The notes under the pieces: generated by a model
The model's database searches: none
What the model was told of the DNA's origin: nothing
What the model saw: the letters and a program-made list of their open reading frames with translations, nothing else
Made by a program: the position numbers and the translations under genes
Assembly: GCF_021462225.1 (NCBI RefSeq)
Contig: NC_061804.1
Location: forward strand, 8,855,740 to 8,919,739
Length of the DNA: 64,000 nucleotides
Reading direction: 5' to 3'
Source of the DNA: Girardinichthys multiradiatus
Lineage: Eukaryota > Chordata > Actinopteri > Cyprinodontiformes > Goodeidae
In this document: one piece after another, positions 43,922-54,785 of the stretch
How the letters are laid out: the number at the start of each line of letters is the position of its first letter
Numbering within the stretch: the stretch's first letter is position 1

Positions 43922-44165
43922 TCACTCAGCATTTGGTTTTGGCTTAGAAATGTCCTCCAACATGAACTTCATTGTATGAGTCATAAACTTTATTCCTATG
44001 TAGTTGCCACAACTCTGTGCATCTCCCTTGTTCTTTAAAATTGGTACCAGCACACTTCTCCTCCATTCCTCAGGCATCTTCTCACTCTCTAAGATCTCAT
44101 CGACCAGCCTAGTCAAAAACTCTACTGCTGTCTCTCCTATAGGTACTTCCATACCTCCACATTAC
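43922..44165 (-). pseudogene. RTE-clade reverse transcriptase fragment
   Basis: The minus-strand ORF includes EKMPEEWRRSVLVPILKNKG and SCGNYIGIKFMTHTMKFM, the start of the RT palm in RTE/BovB-type LINEs (usual form EWRxSxxVPIxKxKGDxxxCxNYRGIxLxSHTMK). It is a different lineage from the Rex3 copies. The sequence ends in KPKPNAE and a stop; nothing else of the element is visible. Confidence 0.75.
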
Positions 44166-44189
44166 ATCACCTTAAATTATCTTGGCCTA

Positions 44190-44645
44190 AAATGCATTTC
44201 TGAGTGGATTCTCAAGTATTAACCATGCAGATCCCTCAGGTCTTCAGAGACCTGCTTTCTTTGTTTCTCTGGTACCAGGACCAGAACTAAACAAGCTGAG
44301 GCAGCATTTAGTTCCTATGCCCCTCAGCTCTGGAAAAAACTCCCTTTAAAACAGGAGATGTACTGAAACTGTTGGTTCCTTTAAATCAGGACTGAAAACA
44401 TTTTTGTTTCCAGCAGCTTTTGATAGAAGAATCTGACTAAGATCAAAACCTCCACAGGTATAGCATCACTGTTTGTAGCATTTGTTTCCTTTATGCCTTA
44501 AATATCCCTATATTAACAGTTTTCTTTTATGCTTATGATTTATTTTCTTTCTGTCTTTCCTTTAATGTCCTGTAAAGTACTTTGGCTTTCCTTGTGTATA
44601 AATGGTGCTATACAATTATTTTATTTATTAGGTTTATCTGATAGG
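44190..44645 (+). pseudogene. L2-like LINE 3' end
   Basis: 'aggaccagaactaaacaagctgaggcagcatttagttcctatgcccctcagctctgg' gives RTRTKQAEAAFSSYAPQLW. Then comes a frameshifted SFKSGLKTFLFPAAF, and a 3' untranslated end with GTAAAGTACTTTGGCTTTCC and GTGCTATACAATTATTTTAT. This is the conserved C terminus and tail of L2-type LINEs. The copy is 5'-truncated. Confidence 0.7.
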
Positions 44646-46181
44646 AACAAATACTCAGCAACATAAACAAACTGAAAAGGACAGCAGTCATTTTGAAAAG
44701 TGGATTTCTGTGTGGATAAACATTAGTTTTTCTTCTTGTGATGTCTTTGCTCAGGTGTTTTCACCTGTCATTCTGTTTGTTACCTGTCACCATGTATCGT
44801 TAGCCTCATAGCATAATTTCGGAAGTCACAGTTGAATGAATTGGGAAAGCAAGAGAAAACACATTTTGAGCAAGCACATTATATTTTTTATTGATAATGT
44901 AGCAGTAAGCCAAAAATATGGCTTAGGCAATTATACAAACAATATGCCTCCTCTCTTGCCTTTAACAGAGCACGTTTATGGTGTGCTGGTTTTGAGATGT
45001 TTAATAGCTTTGTTTCAATAGTGATGATAACAATGATGATAACAATAACTAGTGTGTTAAGCATCAGATGAAGAACCGTTGTGACTGACTGCAAGCTGAA
45101 CAGACGAACAATCTGAAGGCTGATCAGGTGGATACAGAGTTGGAAATGGCAGCAGGGAGTGAGCAGACAGTGCCTACAGAGATCTGGACATCAGATTAGA
45201 TGGCAGACGGATGGCAGGCTGACCGAGTAGAAGAATGAGGAGACATAATGTTAGCAGAATACAACAAAGTGATTGAAACAAACTTGGCCTTGGTGCGCAG
45301 ATCTGGCAAAGACTAGAAGGAAAGATCGGGTTGAAACTGCTGACATCAATGAATGCTTGACGTGACTTATTTGCAAGTAGCAGAAACTCAGACAAAGACA
45401 TTCACAAAGTCGGCATTATGCTGATATGTTTTCTTATTGGCCTAACTCATATCTCTTTGTTGTATCCCAGCTCCTACAGACCAGAAGCTGAAATAAATGA
45501 AAGGAAGAATACATCAGTGTTTCCTTGATTTGTCTATGCTTTAGGAAGCATTTAGTAGGATATAACTCCGAGACCTTCTTTAAGGAATATTCTATAATGG
45601 CTCTTTTAGAGAAATTACAGCAGATCTTCCAATCGCTTAAAGGCATGCCAGTAGAGCTTTTCTTTGAAGCGATTCTTAAAGGCTGGTGCTGAAGCTCCTA
45701 ATTGCTTGGATGAGAAAAATCCTTCAGTTTGTTGTTCAAAAGACAAAGAGCAACTCTGTGAATTACAAAGGGGAAAATCTAAATAAGACATGGAATACCC
45801 AAAAAGAGAAACAACAGAAAACTGTTTCAGGGGTTTAAACACTGACATATAATAATTTTATTATACTAATTTGCCATAAAATGAACATCCCTACCAATTA
45901 CAATTCAAGCTAATCTAAGCAAAAGTATCAATGAAAGGTTCATTTTTATCCTTTCAATGTTTTTAATTTCTTTATGCAAAGTGCCTTCAAGTCAATTCTA
46001 ACCAAATATTTGCCTTATGTTACAGTTTTATTAACCTCGGTGTGGCTAAGCTGCTGCTGTCTTACATCTACAATATTCACCCTTACAGATTTCTTCTGTT
46101 TTTGCTTTTTTGTCACTCTTAAATGCCTGACGCCACAGGAGAGTTTTAAGACTAAAATCGCTGCTCACCTGAAAGAACATA
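44646..46181. other. No gene recognised
   Basis: AT-rich; short ORFs on both strands have no domains. No recognisable repeat boundaries. Confidence 0.4.
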
Positions 46182-47403
46182 CAGGGGTTGGACAATGAAA
46201 CTGAAACACCTGTCATTTTAGTGTGGGAGGTTTCATGGCTAAATTGGACCAGCCTGGTAGCCAGTCTTCATTGATTGCACATTGCACCAGTAAGAACAGA
46301 GTGTGAAGGTTCAATTAGCAGGGTAAGAGCACAGTTTTGCTCAAAATATTGAAATGCACGCAGCATTATGGGTGACATACCAGAGTTCAAAAGAGGACAA
46401 ATTGTTGGTGCACGTCTTGCTGGCGCATCTTTGACCAAGACAGCAAGTCTTTGTGATGTATCAAGAGCCACGGTATCCAGGGTAATGTCAGCATACCACC
46501 AAGAAGGACGTACCACATCCAACAGGATTAACTGTGGACGCAAGAGGAAGCTGTTTGAAAGGGATGTTCGGGTGCTAACCCTGATTGTATCCAAAAAACG
46601 TAAAACCACGGCTGCCCAAATCATGGCAGAATTAAATGTGCACCTCAACTCTCCTGTTTCCTCCAGAACTGTTCGTCAGGAGCTCCACAGGGTCAATATA
46701 CACGGCCGGGCTGCTATAGCCAAACCTTTCGTCACTCATGCCAATGCCAAACGTTGGTTTCAATGGTGCAAGGAGCGCAAATCTTGGACTGTGGACATTG
46801 TGAAACATGTATTGTTCTCTGATGAGTCCACCTTTACTGTTTTCCCCACATCCGGGAGAGTTACGGTGTGGAGAAGCCCCAAAGAAACGTACCACCCAGA
46901 CTGTTGCATGCCCAGAGTGAATCATGGAGGTGGATCAGTGATGGTTTGGGCTGCCATATCATGGCATTCCCTTGGCCCAATACTTGTGCTAGATGGGCGT
47001 CACTGCCAAACATTGTATCTTGAAGGCGATGCCGTGTATCAGGATGACAATGCACCAATACACACAGCAAGACTGGTGAAAGATTGGTTTGATGAACATG
47101 AAAGTGAAGTTGAACATCTCCCATGGCCTGCACAATCACCAGATCTAAATATTATTGAGGCACTTTGGGGTGTTTTGGAGGAGCAAGTCAGGAAACGTTT
47201 TCCTCCACTAGTATCATGTAGTGACCTGACCACTATCCTGCAAGAAGAATGGCTTATAATCCCTCTGACCACTGTGTAGGACTTGTATATGTCATTCCCA
47301 AGACGAATTGACGCTGTATTGGCTGCAAAAGGAGGCCCTACACCATACTAATAAATTATTGTGGTCTAAAACCAGGTGTTTCAGTTTCATTGTCCAACCC
47401 CTG
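46182..47403 (+). mobile_element. Second DD36E-type Tc1-superfamily element
   Basis: 1,222 bp between TA at 46,180-46,181 and 47,404-47,405, with the same terminal repeat as the 16,709 element (CAGGGGTTGGACAATGAAAC...). It is 48 bp shorter than that copy because of an internal change in the transposase gene. Both ends are intact. Confidence 0.95.
46368..47279 (+). CDS. Tc1-superfamily transposase, internally shortened and C-truncated
   Basis: 303 codons from ATG 46,368 (MGDIPEFKRGQIVGARLAGA). Helix-turn-helix region as in the 16,806 copy, with the GRKRKL motif intact. The catalytic residues are present: Asp152 (FSDESTF), Asp227 (YQDDNAPIH) and Glu264 (SPDLNIIEALW), again 36 residues apart. 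Relative to the 328-codon copy, an 18-residue stretch after LDGR is replaced by two residues (HC): a 2-bp loss and a 46-bp loss together keep the frame. A TAG at 47,277-47,279 stands where CAG is expected, cutting off about 24 C-terminal residues (DLYMSFPRRIDAVLAAKGGP...). Probably inactive, but one of the best-preserved transposase genes here. Confidence 0.9.
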   Translation: MGDIPEFKRGQIVGARLAGASLTKTASLCDVSRATVSRVMSAYHQEGRTTSNRINCGRKRKLFERDVRVLTLIVSKKRKTTAAQIMAELNVHLNSPVSSRTVRQELHRVNIHGRAAIAKPFVTHANAKRWFQWCKERKSWTVDIVKHVLFSDESTFTVFPTSGRVTVWRSPKETYHPDCCMPRVNHGGGSVMVWAAISWHSLGPILVLDGRHCQTLYLEGDAVYQDDNAPIHTARLVKDWFDEHESEVEHLPWPAQSPDLNIIEALWGVLEEQVRKRFPPLVSCSDLTTILQEEWLIIPLTTV

Positions 47404-47439
47404 TATATGCCAGTCTCACATTTACCAAAAACATCTTGA

Positions 47440-47985
47440 TTATCCCTAAGACGCCGTCGTCTTCCACTTCATCCCGTACCGGGTTGCGGGGCCAGCAGAC
47501 TCAGTAGAGACGCCCAGACTTCCCTCTCCCCGGACACCTCCTCCAGCTACTCCGGGGGGAGTCCAAGGCATTCCCTGGCCAGCCAAAAGACATAGTCCCT
47601 CCAGTGTGTCCTGGGCCTCCTCCCGGAGGGACGTGCCTGAAGCAGGCATCCAGGATGCCTGAGGCCCCTCAACTGACTGCTCTCGATATTGAGGAGCAGC
47701 GGCTCTACTTTGAGCTCCTCCCCGATGGCCAAGCTCCTCATCCTATCTCTAAGGGAGTTCCCGGCCACCCTGTGGAGCTGCTTGTATCCAGGATCTTTTT
47801 CTTTTGGTCATGACCCAAAGTTCATAGCTGAGGGTAGGAACGTAGACCGACCAGTAAATTGAGAGTTTTTCTTTCCAGCTCTGCTCTCTCTTCACCACAA
47901 CGGACCGGCACAGCGTCCCCATTACTGCAGCAGCCGCACCGATCTGTCTGTCGATCATCCGCTGTGGAGAGCGATCCCTCTTGTA
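47440..47985 (-). pseudogene. Rex3 (RTE-clade LINE) C-terminal part
   Basis: Read from 47,985 down: MIDRQIGAAAAVMGTLCRSV, then EKLSIYWSVYVPTLSYELWV, a frameshifted AGNSLRDRMRSLAIGEELKV, and the LAREC/EELEE-like end with WRDY. This is the C-terminal third of the Rex3 protein. Several frameshifts are present. It is colinear with, and on the same strand as, the upstream Rex3 part at 50,573-51,690; the middle of the RT domain is missing. Confidence 0.8.
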
Positions 47986-48829
47986 CGGATTATGATTATT
48001 GATAATTAATTAATATTTATCAAACATTATAATAAAAAAAATCATAATTCAGGAAAATTATTTCTTAACCAAAAATCATCACTTACAAATATAAATCAGA
48101 GATGTCCTCTGGTGTTGTGGTTATGGGCTCAAAGTTCTTAATAATTACAATTAGTTATTCATCACTAATAAATGATAAATTATTAACCAAAACCACTAAA
48201 TATCACTGTCTATTCAACCGCTTCACCAAAGGTGAGGGAACTTTGACCTTGTTTTGACAGATAAACTCTCGCATGAAATAAACACAAACGCTTCTCTTAA
48301 TTATATATATGAAGATTTATTGAAGCCATATAATTCTGATATACCATTATTCTGGTCCAAAAACCTTCACCTAACTAACAAGCACTATTCTACACAAAGG
48401 GAGTAAAAATGACTACCTAACATTAATAATAAAAGAAAAGTGTCAATGAAGATCAAACCAGCAGTTTTATGGACAAAATGTGCAATTTGGATTTCCTTGG
48501 AAAGTGAAGTCCTCCTGGTGCTGATGTCTCGATTGCAGCGATCAGCTGTTATAACGGTGGGGCCACGCCCCTTTAGCCACTAACAGCTGATTGCCCCAAA
48601 CGAACAAAGAGTCATAAAACTCTGAGGCAGGAACTCAGTGGAAAAACCCCAGTAATAAAACTGGAATAATGGAGTGGTCAGGCGACGCCCAGACCACAGT
48701 TGCTTTGAATGGAAAACTTTAAAAGTCCAACGTCTAACTCCCGGCTGATTTGGGATCAGCCGGACAAAACATGAACACGCACGATTCAGCAGCGCTTGCT
48801 CAGCAAATCAAAACAGCTCAGCATAAAAC
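47986..48829. other. Unclassified sequence between Rex3 parts
   Basis: AT-rich start (many 'ataatta' units), then a more complex stretch with 'ggtggggccacgccccttta' near 48,559. There is no coding similarity I recognise. It could be part of an inserted element separating the two Rex3 segments. Confidence 0.3.
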
Positions 48830-49779
48830 TGTCATGGAGTGGGTTTGGGTCGGACCAATTTGCAGAGAGAAACTCGGGAGCCATGACGTAATGTTTCGTT
48901 CCATGTTTTATTTGCCGATGCTCAGCAGTAGTGCAGCAAACAGTAAGCAAGATGAGCAGAACTTACAGGAGCAGATGGCAGGTAACTGGCTGGAGCTTGA
49001 CATGAGGTTAGAAGAGAGATGTGGTGACGGAACAAGTGAAAATGGGGAGTATATATACAGGGGAAGTGAATGATGACAACAATGGCTAAGAGAGAGGCAG
49101 GTAATCAGAGTGAGTGATTGCAGGTGCACAGGCCAGGTGAAGGGAACTGAGGGAACTAGGTTGCTATGGATACTGACATGGCTGGAAGCTGGAACACAGA
49201 TATGGGAACACACTAAACTAAAAACGGGCCTATAACTGAAACAACTCTGCAAGTAAATAAATCAAGGAAGCTAGGAAGGATAATAAATAAAACCTAAAAT
49301 AGAAACAAACTCAAGGGGGGGGAACTAAACCTAGAGGCCATGGGGAGAACTTGACTCAGGAAAAAAACAACTGGGTAACAATAACAAAAGGCATCTAAAG
49401 CCAAAGGGGAAAGGGAACTAATAAACTAGAATAATGCTGCAAGAATAAATTAACCTAACTAACAATGAACAAGCACAGAAACACTAAGCGAAAAACTAAA
49501 CAAGAAATACCAAAGAAGGAAAAGAGAACTGTACTAATAATAATAATAATAACCATAGGAGAAAACCATTCTAAGTAATAAATAAATGAGAAAGCAACCA
49601 CCAAGGGAACTATGGGCGAGGGGAGAAAGAACTACTAAAACTAGGGGGCAGGAGAGAGAACAAAACTAACATCAGGATGACAGAAGGAATAAACAAATAT
49701 AACTACGAAACCCAAAGGAATAGAAACACCTGGGAGAAAAAGCAAACAAACAGAAAACCCAAAATAGCAGATCCCGACA
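48830..49779 (-). mobile_element. LTR-like unit with 4-5-bp flank duplication
   Basis: About 950 bp beginning TGTCATGGAGTGGGTTTGGG and ending CCCGACA on the plus strand, flanked by AAAC/AAAAC on both sides. On the minus strand it carries a TATA box (CTGTATATATACTCCCC, near 49,055), AATAAA near 48,912, and the end 'ggtccgacccaaacccactccatgaca'. That end resembles the unit at 37,297-37,650. A solo LTR or a non-autonomous LTR unit is the best guess. The A-rich interior has no coding capacity. Confidence 0.5.
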
Positions 49780-49794
49780 AAACACTTAAATCAG

Positions 49795-50098
49795 TATTGC
49801 TTGCAACACGTTGATACCTTTAACGCTCAGCTTGGACTCCTGCTTTACTTGCACTGCTTTACTTGCACAATGATCACCTGCACTGTTGTATTGCTCTTGC
49901 ATCTTATACTGCTCTATATTTACTCTCACTCACTTAAAACTGTGCACATATATTTATATTATATTGTAGATATGTTTATACTGTTTAATTTGTACTGTAT
50001 TGCACCGACTACGCCAAAACAAATTCCTTGTATGTCCAAAAACGTACTTGGCAATAAAGCTTTTCTGATTCTGATTCTGATTCTGATTCTTGGATTAA
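49795..50098 (+). repeat. LINE 3' end with (GATTCT)n tail
   Basis: Contains 'tacttgcactgctttacttgcac' and AATTCCTTGTATGTCCAAAA, then ACGTACTTGGCAATAAAGC followed by four GATTCT units. This is a common 3' untranslated end of a teleost non-LTR element; no coding part is left. Confidence 0.6.
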
Positions 50099-50572
50099 CT
50101 ACTGGTGATTCTAAATCACCTTAACTATGCCTCATCCTGCCCAGACCTCTAAATGCACCTATCTTATTTAATATTAAAAAAAAGAACGAAATTACTTTGA
50201 CGTTGATTTCTTCTCTCCACCGCTTGAGGATGGGTCAGGTCTGAAGAAAAACGAGGGGGGGCGATCACGCATCCGTGATCAACTCAAAAGAAAACCGGTA
50301 AACTTCTCTTCCGTCCACGAGGGGAAAATATGAAGAAGCGTTTAGTCGACTGAATCAACAAGGAGGAAACTCATCTCCTTGGCAACAAACCTCTGTGGGC
50401 CTTTCACCTGCGTGTGGCCGTGTGGAGAAAAAGTTTGCCTGCGAGCTTTTGTCTCTCTAGATATGCACCTCGCTGAGACACGCTGGAAATGACAACGAAA
50501 GTTTATTTTCAGCGGGTTTTATAATCCCGGATGACGTCAGAGCTGCGATGTCTGTTGAGCTGCGCATGTTCA
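50099..50572. other. Unclassified sequence next to Rex3
   Basis: Moderately CpG-containing sequence ('gatcacgcatccgtgatc', 'ggatgacgtcagagctgcgatg') resembling a promoter or LTR-like region, but with no partner repeat or TG...CA boundary that I could establish. Confidence 0.3.
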
Positions 50573-51690
50573 ACTGTGCGACCACCACCCTGGTCTGCCA
50601 GTCTGGAGGCTCTGTCCCCGACCGCCACGGAATGTTGAAGAGGTGTATCCCCATGACAGCCCCACAACATCAAGAGACTACAGGTACTCAGGATGGATCT
50701 CATCCACCCCTGAAGCCTTACCACCATGGAGCTTTTTAACCACCTTGGTGACTTCAACCTGGCTGATGAAAGAGTCCAACTCCGAGTCCCCAGTTTTTGT
50801 TTCCACCAGGGAAGGCGTGACAGCAGGATTTAGGAGATCCTTGAAGTACTCCTTCCACTGCCCGATAATGTCCCCAGTCAAGGTCAGCAGCTCCCCACCC
50901 TCACTGTAAACGGTGTTGGTGAAGCACTGCTTCCTTCTCCTGAGGCGCTCCTGAGCAATTTTCGAGAATTGCTTTGAGGTCGACTGGTAGTCCTTCTCCA
51001 TGGCCTTACCAAACTCCTCCCAGGCCCAAGTTTTTGCCTCTGCCACAGCCGGCACACTTGGCCTCACGGTACCCGTCAGCTGCCTCAGGAGTTCCACAAG
51101 CCAACCACAGCCAATAGGACTCCTTCTACAGTTTGATAGCATCCCTTACTGCCGGTGTCCACCAACAGTTTCGGGGATTGCCGCATCGACATTAGAGGTG
51201 GACTCTATGTCTCCAACCTTCTCCTGAATCTGGTCAAAGCTCTTCCGGAGGTGAGAGTTGAATACATCCCTGGACGAGGGCTCCGTCCGGTGTTCCCAGC
51301 AGACTCTCACCATACGTTTGGCCTGCCAAGTCTGTCCGGCTTCCTCCTCTTCCAGTGGATCCAACTTCACCCGAGTGTCCAAGACATGCGGCTGAAGGGC
51401 AGAAGACTACAGTAGACATTGTAGTCTCCATGTGTCACTGTTGTTTCACATGTGGGCATTGAATTCCCCCAGCAGAATGACGGAGTCCCCGAAAGGGGCA
51501 CTATTCAGCACCCCCAACAGAGACGCCAATAAGGCTGGATACTCTGCACCACCACTCGGCCTACAGAGTCTGTTTAAGCATCCAGAGATCGGGTTATCGA
51601 GGTCTCCACCTTCGTTCGCTGCCTGATCCTCTTTGCATCGGTCCCTCATGGTTCCCCCTGCAGGTGGTAAACCCACTTCAGGGTTCTTGT
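50573..51690 (-). pseudogene. Rex3 (RTE-clade LINE) endonuclease end, linker and start of RT
   Basis: Read from 51,690 down: PISGCLNRLCRPSGGAEYPA, then the nuclease motif VILLGEFNAHM (normally GDFNAH) and a stop. Linker segments follow: HVLDTRVKLDPLEEEEAGQ, RDVFNSHLRKSFDQIQEKVG and KTWAWEEFGKAMEKDYQSTS. Next come NTVYSEGGELLTLTGDI, VKKLHGGKASGVDEIHPEYL and, after a frameshift, WRSGTEPPDWQTRVVV. The WQTxVVV segment is the conserved Rex3 RT site. The copy breaks off right after it at about 50,573. Stops, frameshifts and a deletion in the nuclease domain show it is dead. Confidence 0.85.
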
Positions 51691-52809
51691 TAGCCCATTT
51701 CAGCGTAGCGGTCCACTATGCTGAGTCTATTCCTTTCACCTTTTGACCCTGTTCGACCGTTAACGGTAAAGCTTTCTAAAAATCATGTCAGCTTCAAAGG
51801 GTGGGTATAAACTGCAACGTATCATGGCGTTCTTCCCGGTAGCTGCTAAGCACAAATCGGGTGACGGTCATTTCACTAAAGGCGAGGAGCAAAATGATGG
51901 CCTGCAGCCAGTACTAGCACTGCGTCAGTCATAGACAGGGATGTCATTTCTGCTGTTGGAGGGCTTAAGAAGGAGAAGATACAGAGGTATGGCATCAATC
52001 CAGCATGGAAAAAAGCCTTCCTATGGCTGAGAATAACTAACGATGAAGCTGGTAGGCTACTTATCTATTTATCTCCAACGGCGTGCTGCCTCTGTACCTA
52101 GGTTAAAATTGTGTGCAGCAGGTGAATTAATTGCTAAAACACACACAATAATAATGACCCCCTAGCTTTTAATAACCCCGCATGGTTTCTAGAAAAAATA
52201 AAACATTCATTTATAGCCGAAAAATGGCTGAATGTTGTTTTTTTTCTTGCATTTGGAGCATTTGTAAAAGCGTTAGAGTCCCAAATGGAAGTATAAAAAC
52301 AATCAAAAAGTGAATTTGGCATAGTACCTCCCCTTTACAACCTTTTATTTACCAGTTTGTTGAGGGGAGTAAGTGATGAAAAGGACCTGTCTGTCCAGTC
52401 TCCATATTAGCTTCTATCATTTCTTAATGAACGGAGGTCACCAGAACCTGGCCCCAGCCGTCGTCTGAGGGATTAATCCCTGCCTCAATCCCCACCGGAT
52501 TAGATCAATAACCTTCTCTCCTATCCAACTTGTTATCTGCTGCTCACAGTGATTGATGTTTCCTGCACATCTGTGTTAGCAGGCCTTTAGGTTATGGCAA
52601 TGAAGATGTATGCCCTGTCGATGAAGAGGCTGATAGCACAATGGAGAAGATGCACTCATGTGGGAAACAAGAGTTGAAAAATAGAGATAAAAATTATTTT
52701 CTCATAATAAATGTATCTGTTTCTAAAGCTCAGTAAAAATGAGAGTTGAAGCCAGATTAGAAAAACTATGCATCTAAAACAAAATTTAAAAATAAATTAT
52801 TAAGAAAAT
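51691..52809. other. No gene recognised
   Basis: No exon recognised. The stretch 52,400-52,570 is non-repetitive and GC-richer than its flanks ('ctggccccagccgtcgtctgagg'); it could be conserved non-coding DNA but cannot be judged alone. Confidence 0.4.
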
Positions 52810-53985
52810 AGATTTCTGGTCAGAGGTTTACATTCATTTGTATTTATGTTATATTTATTTGAGCTCCAATGATTTCTTCAAATCTCAATTTTTGCAAGTT
52901 GGAATATTTATTCAATAATTATATTGATTTTAAAAAACAATAATTTGAAATTTTGATCAAATTGTCTATTGTATCAAATCCACTTACGGCCCAAAGTTAA
53001 CATACTGTTTCAAATATTTACCTACACAACCACTTACATTTGGAAAATATCTAGGGTTGCACAATATTAGGAAAACATGCATCATGCAACAAAATTGTTG
53101 AATGTTACGATCAACAAACAAATATTTACAAAGTGTTCATGTCTTTCTGCTTTGGATTATAGCAAACAAAGACCCCAGATAAATGTAGTCTTTGCAGCTA
53201 TGAGGAAAAATATTATTTCCATCTCAACAAGGTTTTATTGAAAAAGTTGATTCTGGTTCCAACGTCTACTGTTTTGGCAATTGAACAATTGAGTTGTAGT
53301 TTAATAACTTCACTTTAACCTCTCTTTACCTTTTTAAACATTTTATGCTGAACTAAACAACAAGTGTTACCAGATATATAACAGGCATAGACAGCCCGGA
53401 TGCATGCTACTTAAACAATTAGCTAACACTTATTCCAGTCGAGGCAGTTCTTATTGATGTGCACATTGTTACAGCTAGATTGCGATAATGATATATTTAC
53501 AGTATATTGTGTAACTCTCAGAATGTCCTATAGCAACTTATAGAGAAGCCACATTATGTTTGTAGCCATCAACAAGTTCTGACATAATTCTGGCTGGATA
53601 TTTCACTCCACTTACCGGCAAAGTTGTTAGTGCTCCTTAAAGCTGGTTGCTTTTGTGGCGCATAACCATCTTCACATTTCGCACCATCTCCATGTTGTTC
53701 TTACTTGCGTATGATTGTTTGAACAGGTGAATGTGGAACCTTCAGGGATCTGGAAATTGTACCCACGGATGAACCAGACGTGGAGTTTCACTGTTCTCTT
53801 CCTGATGTCCATGATGTCACACAAGGAAGCAGTGTGTTATGGGTATAAAATACATCCACAGGTGTGCCTCCAGGAACTTAAATTATCCTTAGAAGCTTAG
53901 AAAGCCATGACGTCATCATCTGTGCTTTCCGAAATTGTTTAAAAGCACAGGAATCTTAGTATATGTAAATGTATGACTTTGAAAA
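52810..53985 (-). mobile_element. Sleeping Beauty-like Tc1 remnant
   Basis: The left end 'ctggtcagaggtttacattcattt' and the right end 'cttagtatatgtaaatgtatgac' are decayed terminal repeats of the type '...cagaagtttacatacact' found in Sleeping Beauty and related salmonid/fish Tc1 elements. Just inside the right end, 'gaagcttagaaagccatgacgtcat' also occurs in that group. Near 53,540-53,700 the minus strand has transposase-like remains ('cttatagagaagccacattatg', 'cataattctggctggatatttc'). A MITE-like piece begins at 53,052 (AGGGTTGCACAATATTAGGA). No frame survives. Confidence 0.65.
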
Positions 53986-54609
53986 AAGTAAAAGATATTT
54001 TTTTAGAAATCTTATATTATTCTAGTATTTAACAAACATGAATTATTTAAGGCAATATTCGCGAATGTAAAGCAGGAAAAGTCTAGTTAGGTTTCATATC
54101 AGACAGTGAGAAAAAAAGTTGTGTATTTTTATACAATTCATAAAAGTATCTGTTTTCAACTGGATAATTTCAAGTTCAACCATTGAATCTCTTCACCTTT
54201 AAGGCAAACTGCTGTGATGTGTGCCGAATGTAGATAAACTTTGTCCTTCTGGAGTAGGGGATGCATTCTCTACAAAACACAGTCTGGTTTAGTGGTTTCC
54301 AGTCATTATTAGGGTCGGGGTCACATCAGTGGTGAGGTCTTAAAATGATCTCCAGATATTAAAATAAAAATTTCAACTCTTTCTAACAGCATATTTTTGG
54401 TCCACAATAGAGTGAAAAAGTAACCATGAATGAATGGTACAGTGGTTCTCGAGTCAGTGTATGTCGTATAATGAGCTTCTTAGAAAATCTTCTTCAGGGT
54501 CAAAGCTTTCTGTCCTTGTTTCTGTGGATCCAAAGCTGAAAAGGTCTATTTTCCGGTGTCCGTGACCTTTTCACTGATATAACTTGCCCATGCGCATTAA
54601 TGCACTTTT
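53986..54609. other. No gene recognised
   Basis: AT-rich spacer without a recognisable feature. Confidence 0.4.
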
Positions 54610-54785
54610 TTGCAGCACTAGTGGCCTTTATTTTTGTTATTTTTTAAAAGTAGGCCAGCAAGAAGTGGGCGGAGAGAGGTCATAGGTCTCTGGGACCAGG
54701 AATCGAACCCGGCGCGGCTGCGTCGTGGACTGAGGCCTCCGTATGTGGGTCGCACTCTGTCGCTACGCTACGCGCCACTTCCCAA
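54610..54785 (-). repeat. tRNA-derived SINE with target duplication
   Basis: Minus-strand copy of the 21,525 family: B box GGGTTCGATTCC (near 54,705), 'acatacggaggcctcagtcc', and the tail AATAAAGGCCACTAGTGCTG. It is flanked by CATTAATGCACTTT (54,595-54,608) and CATTAATGCATTTT (54,786-54,799), a 14-bp duplication with one mismatch. Confidence 0.85.
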
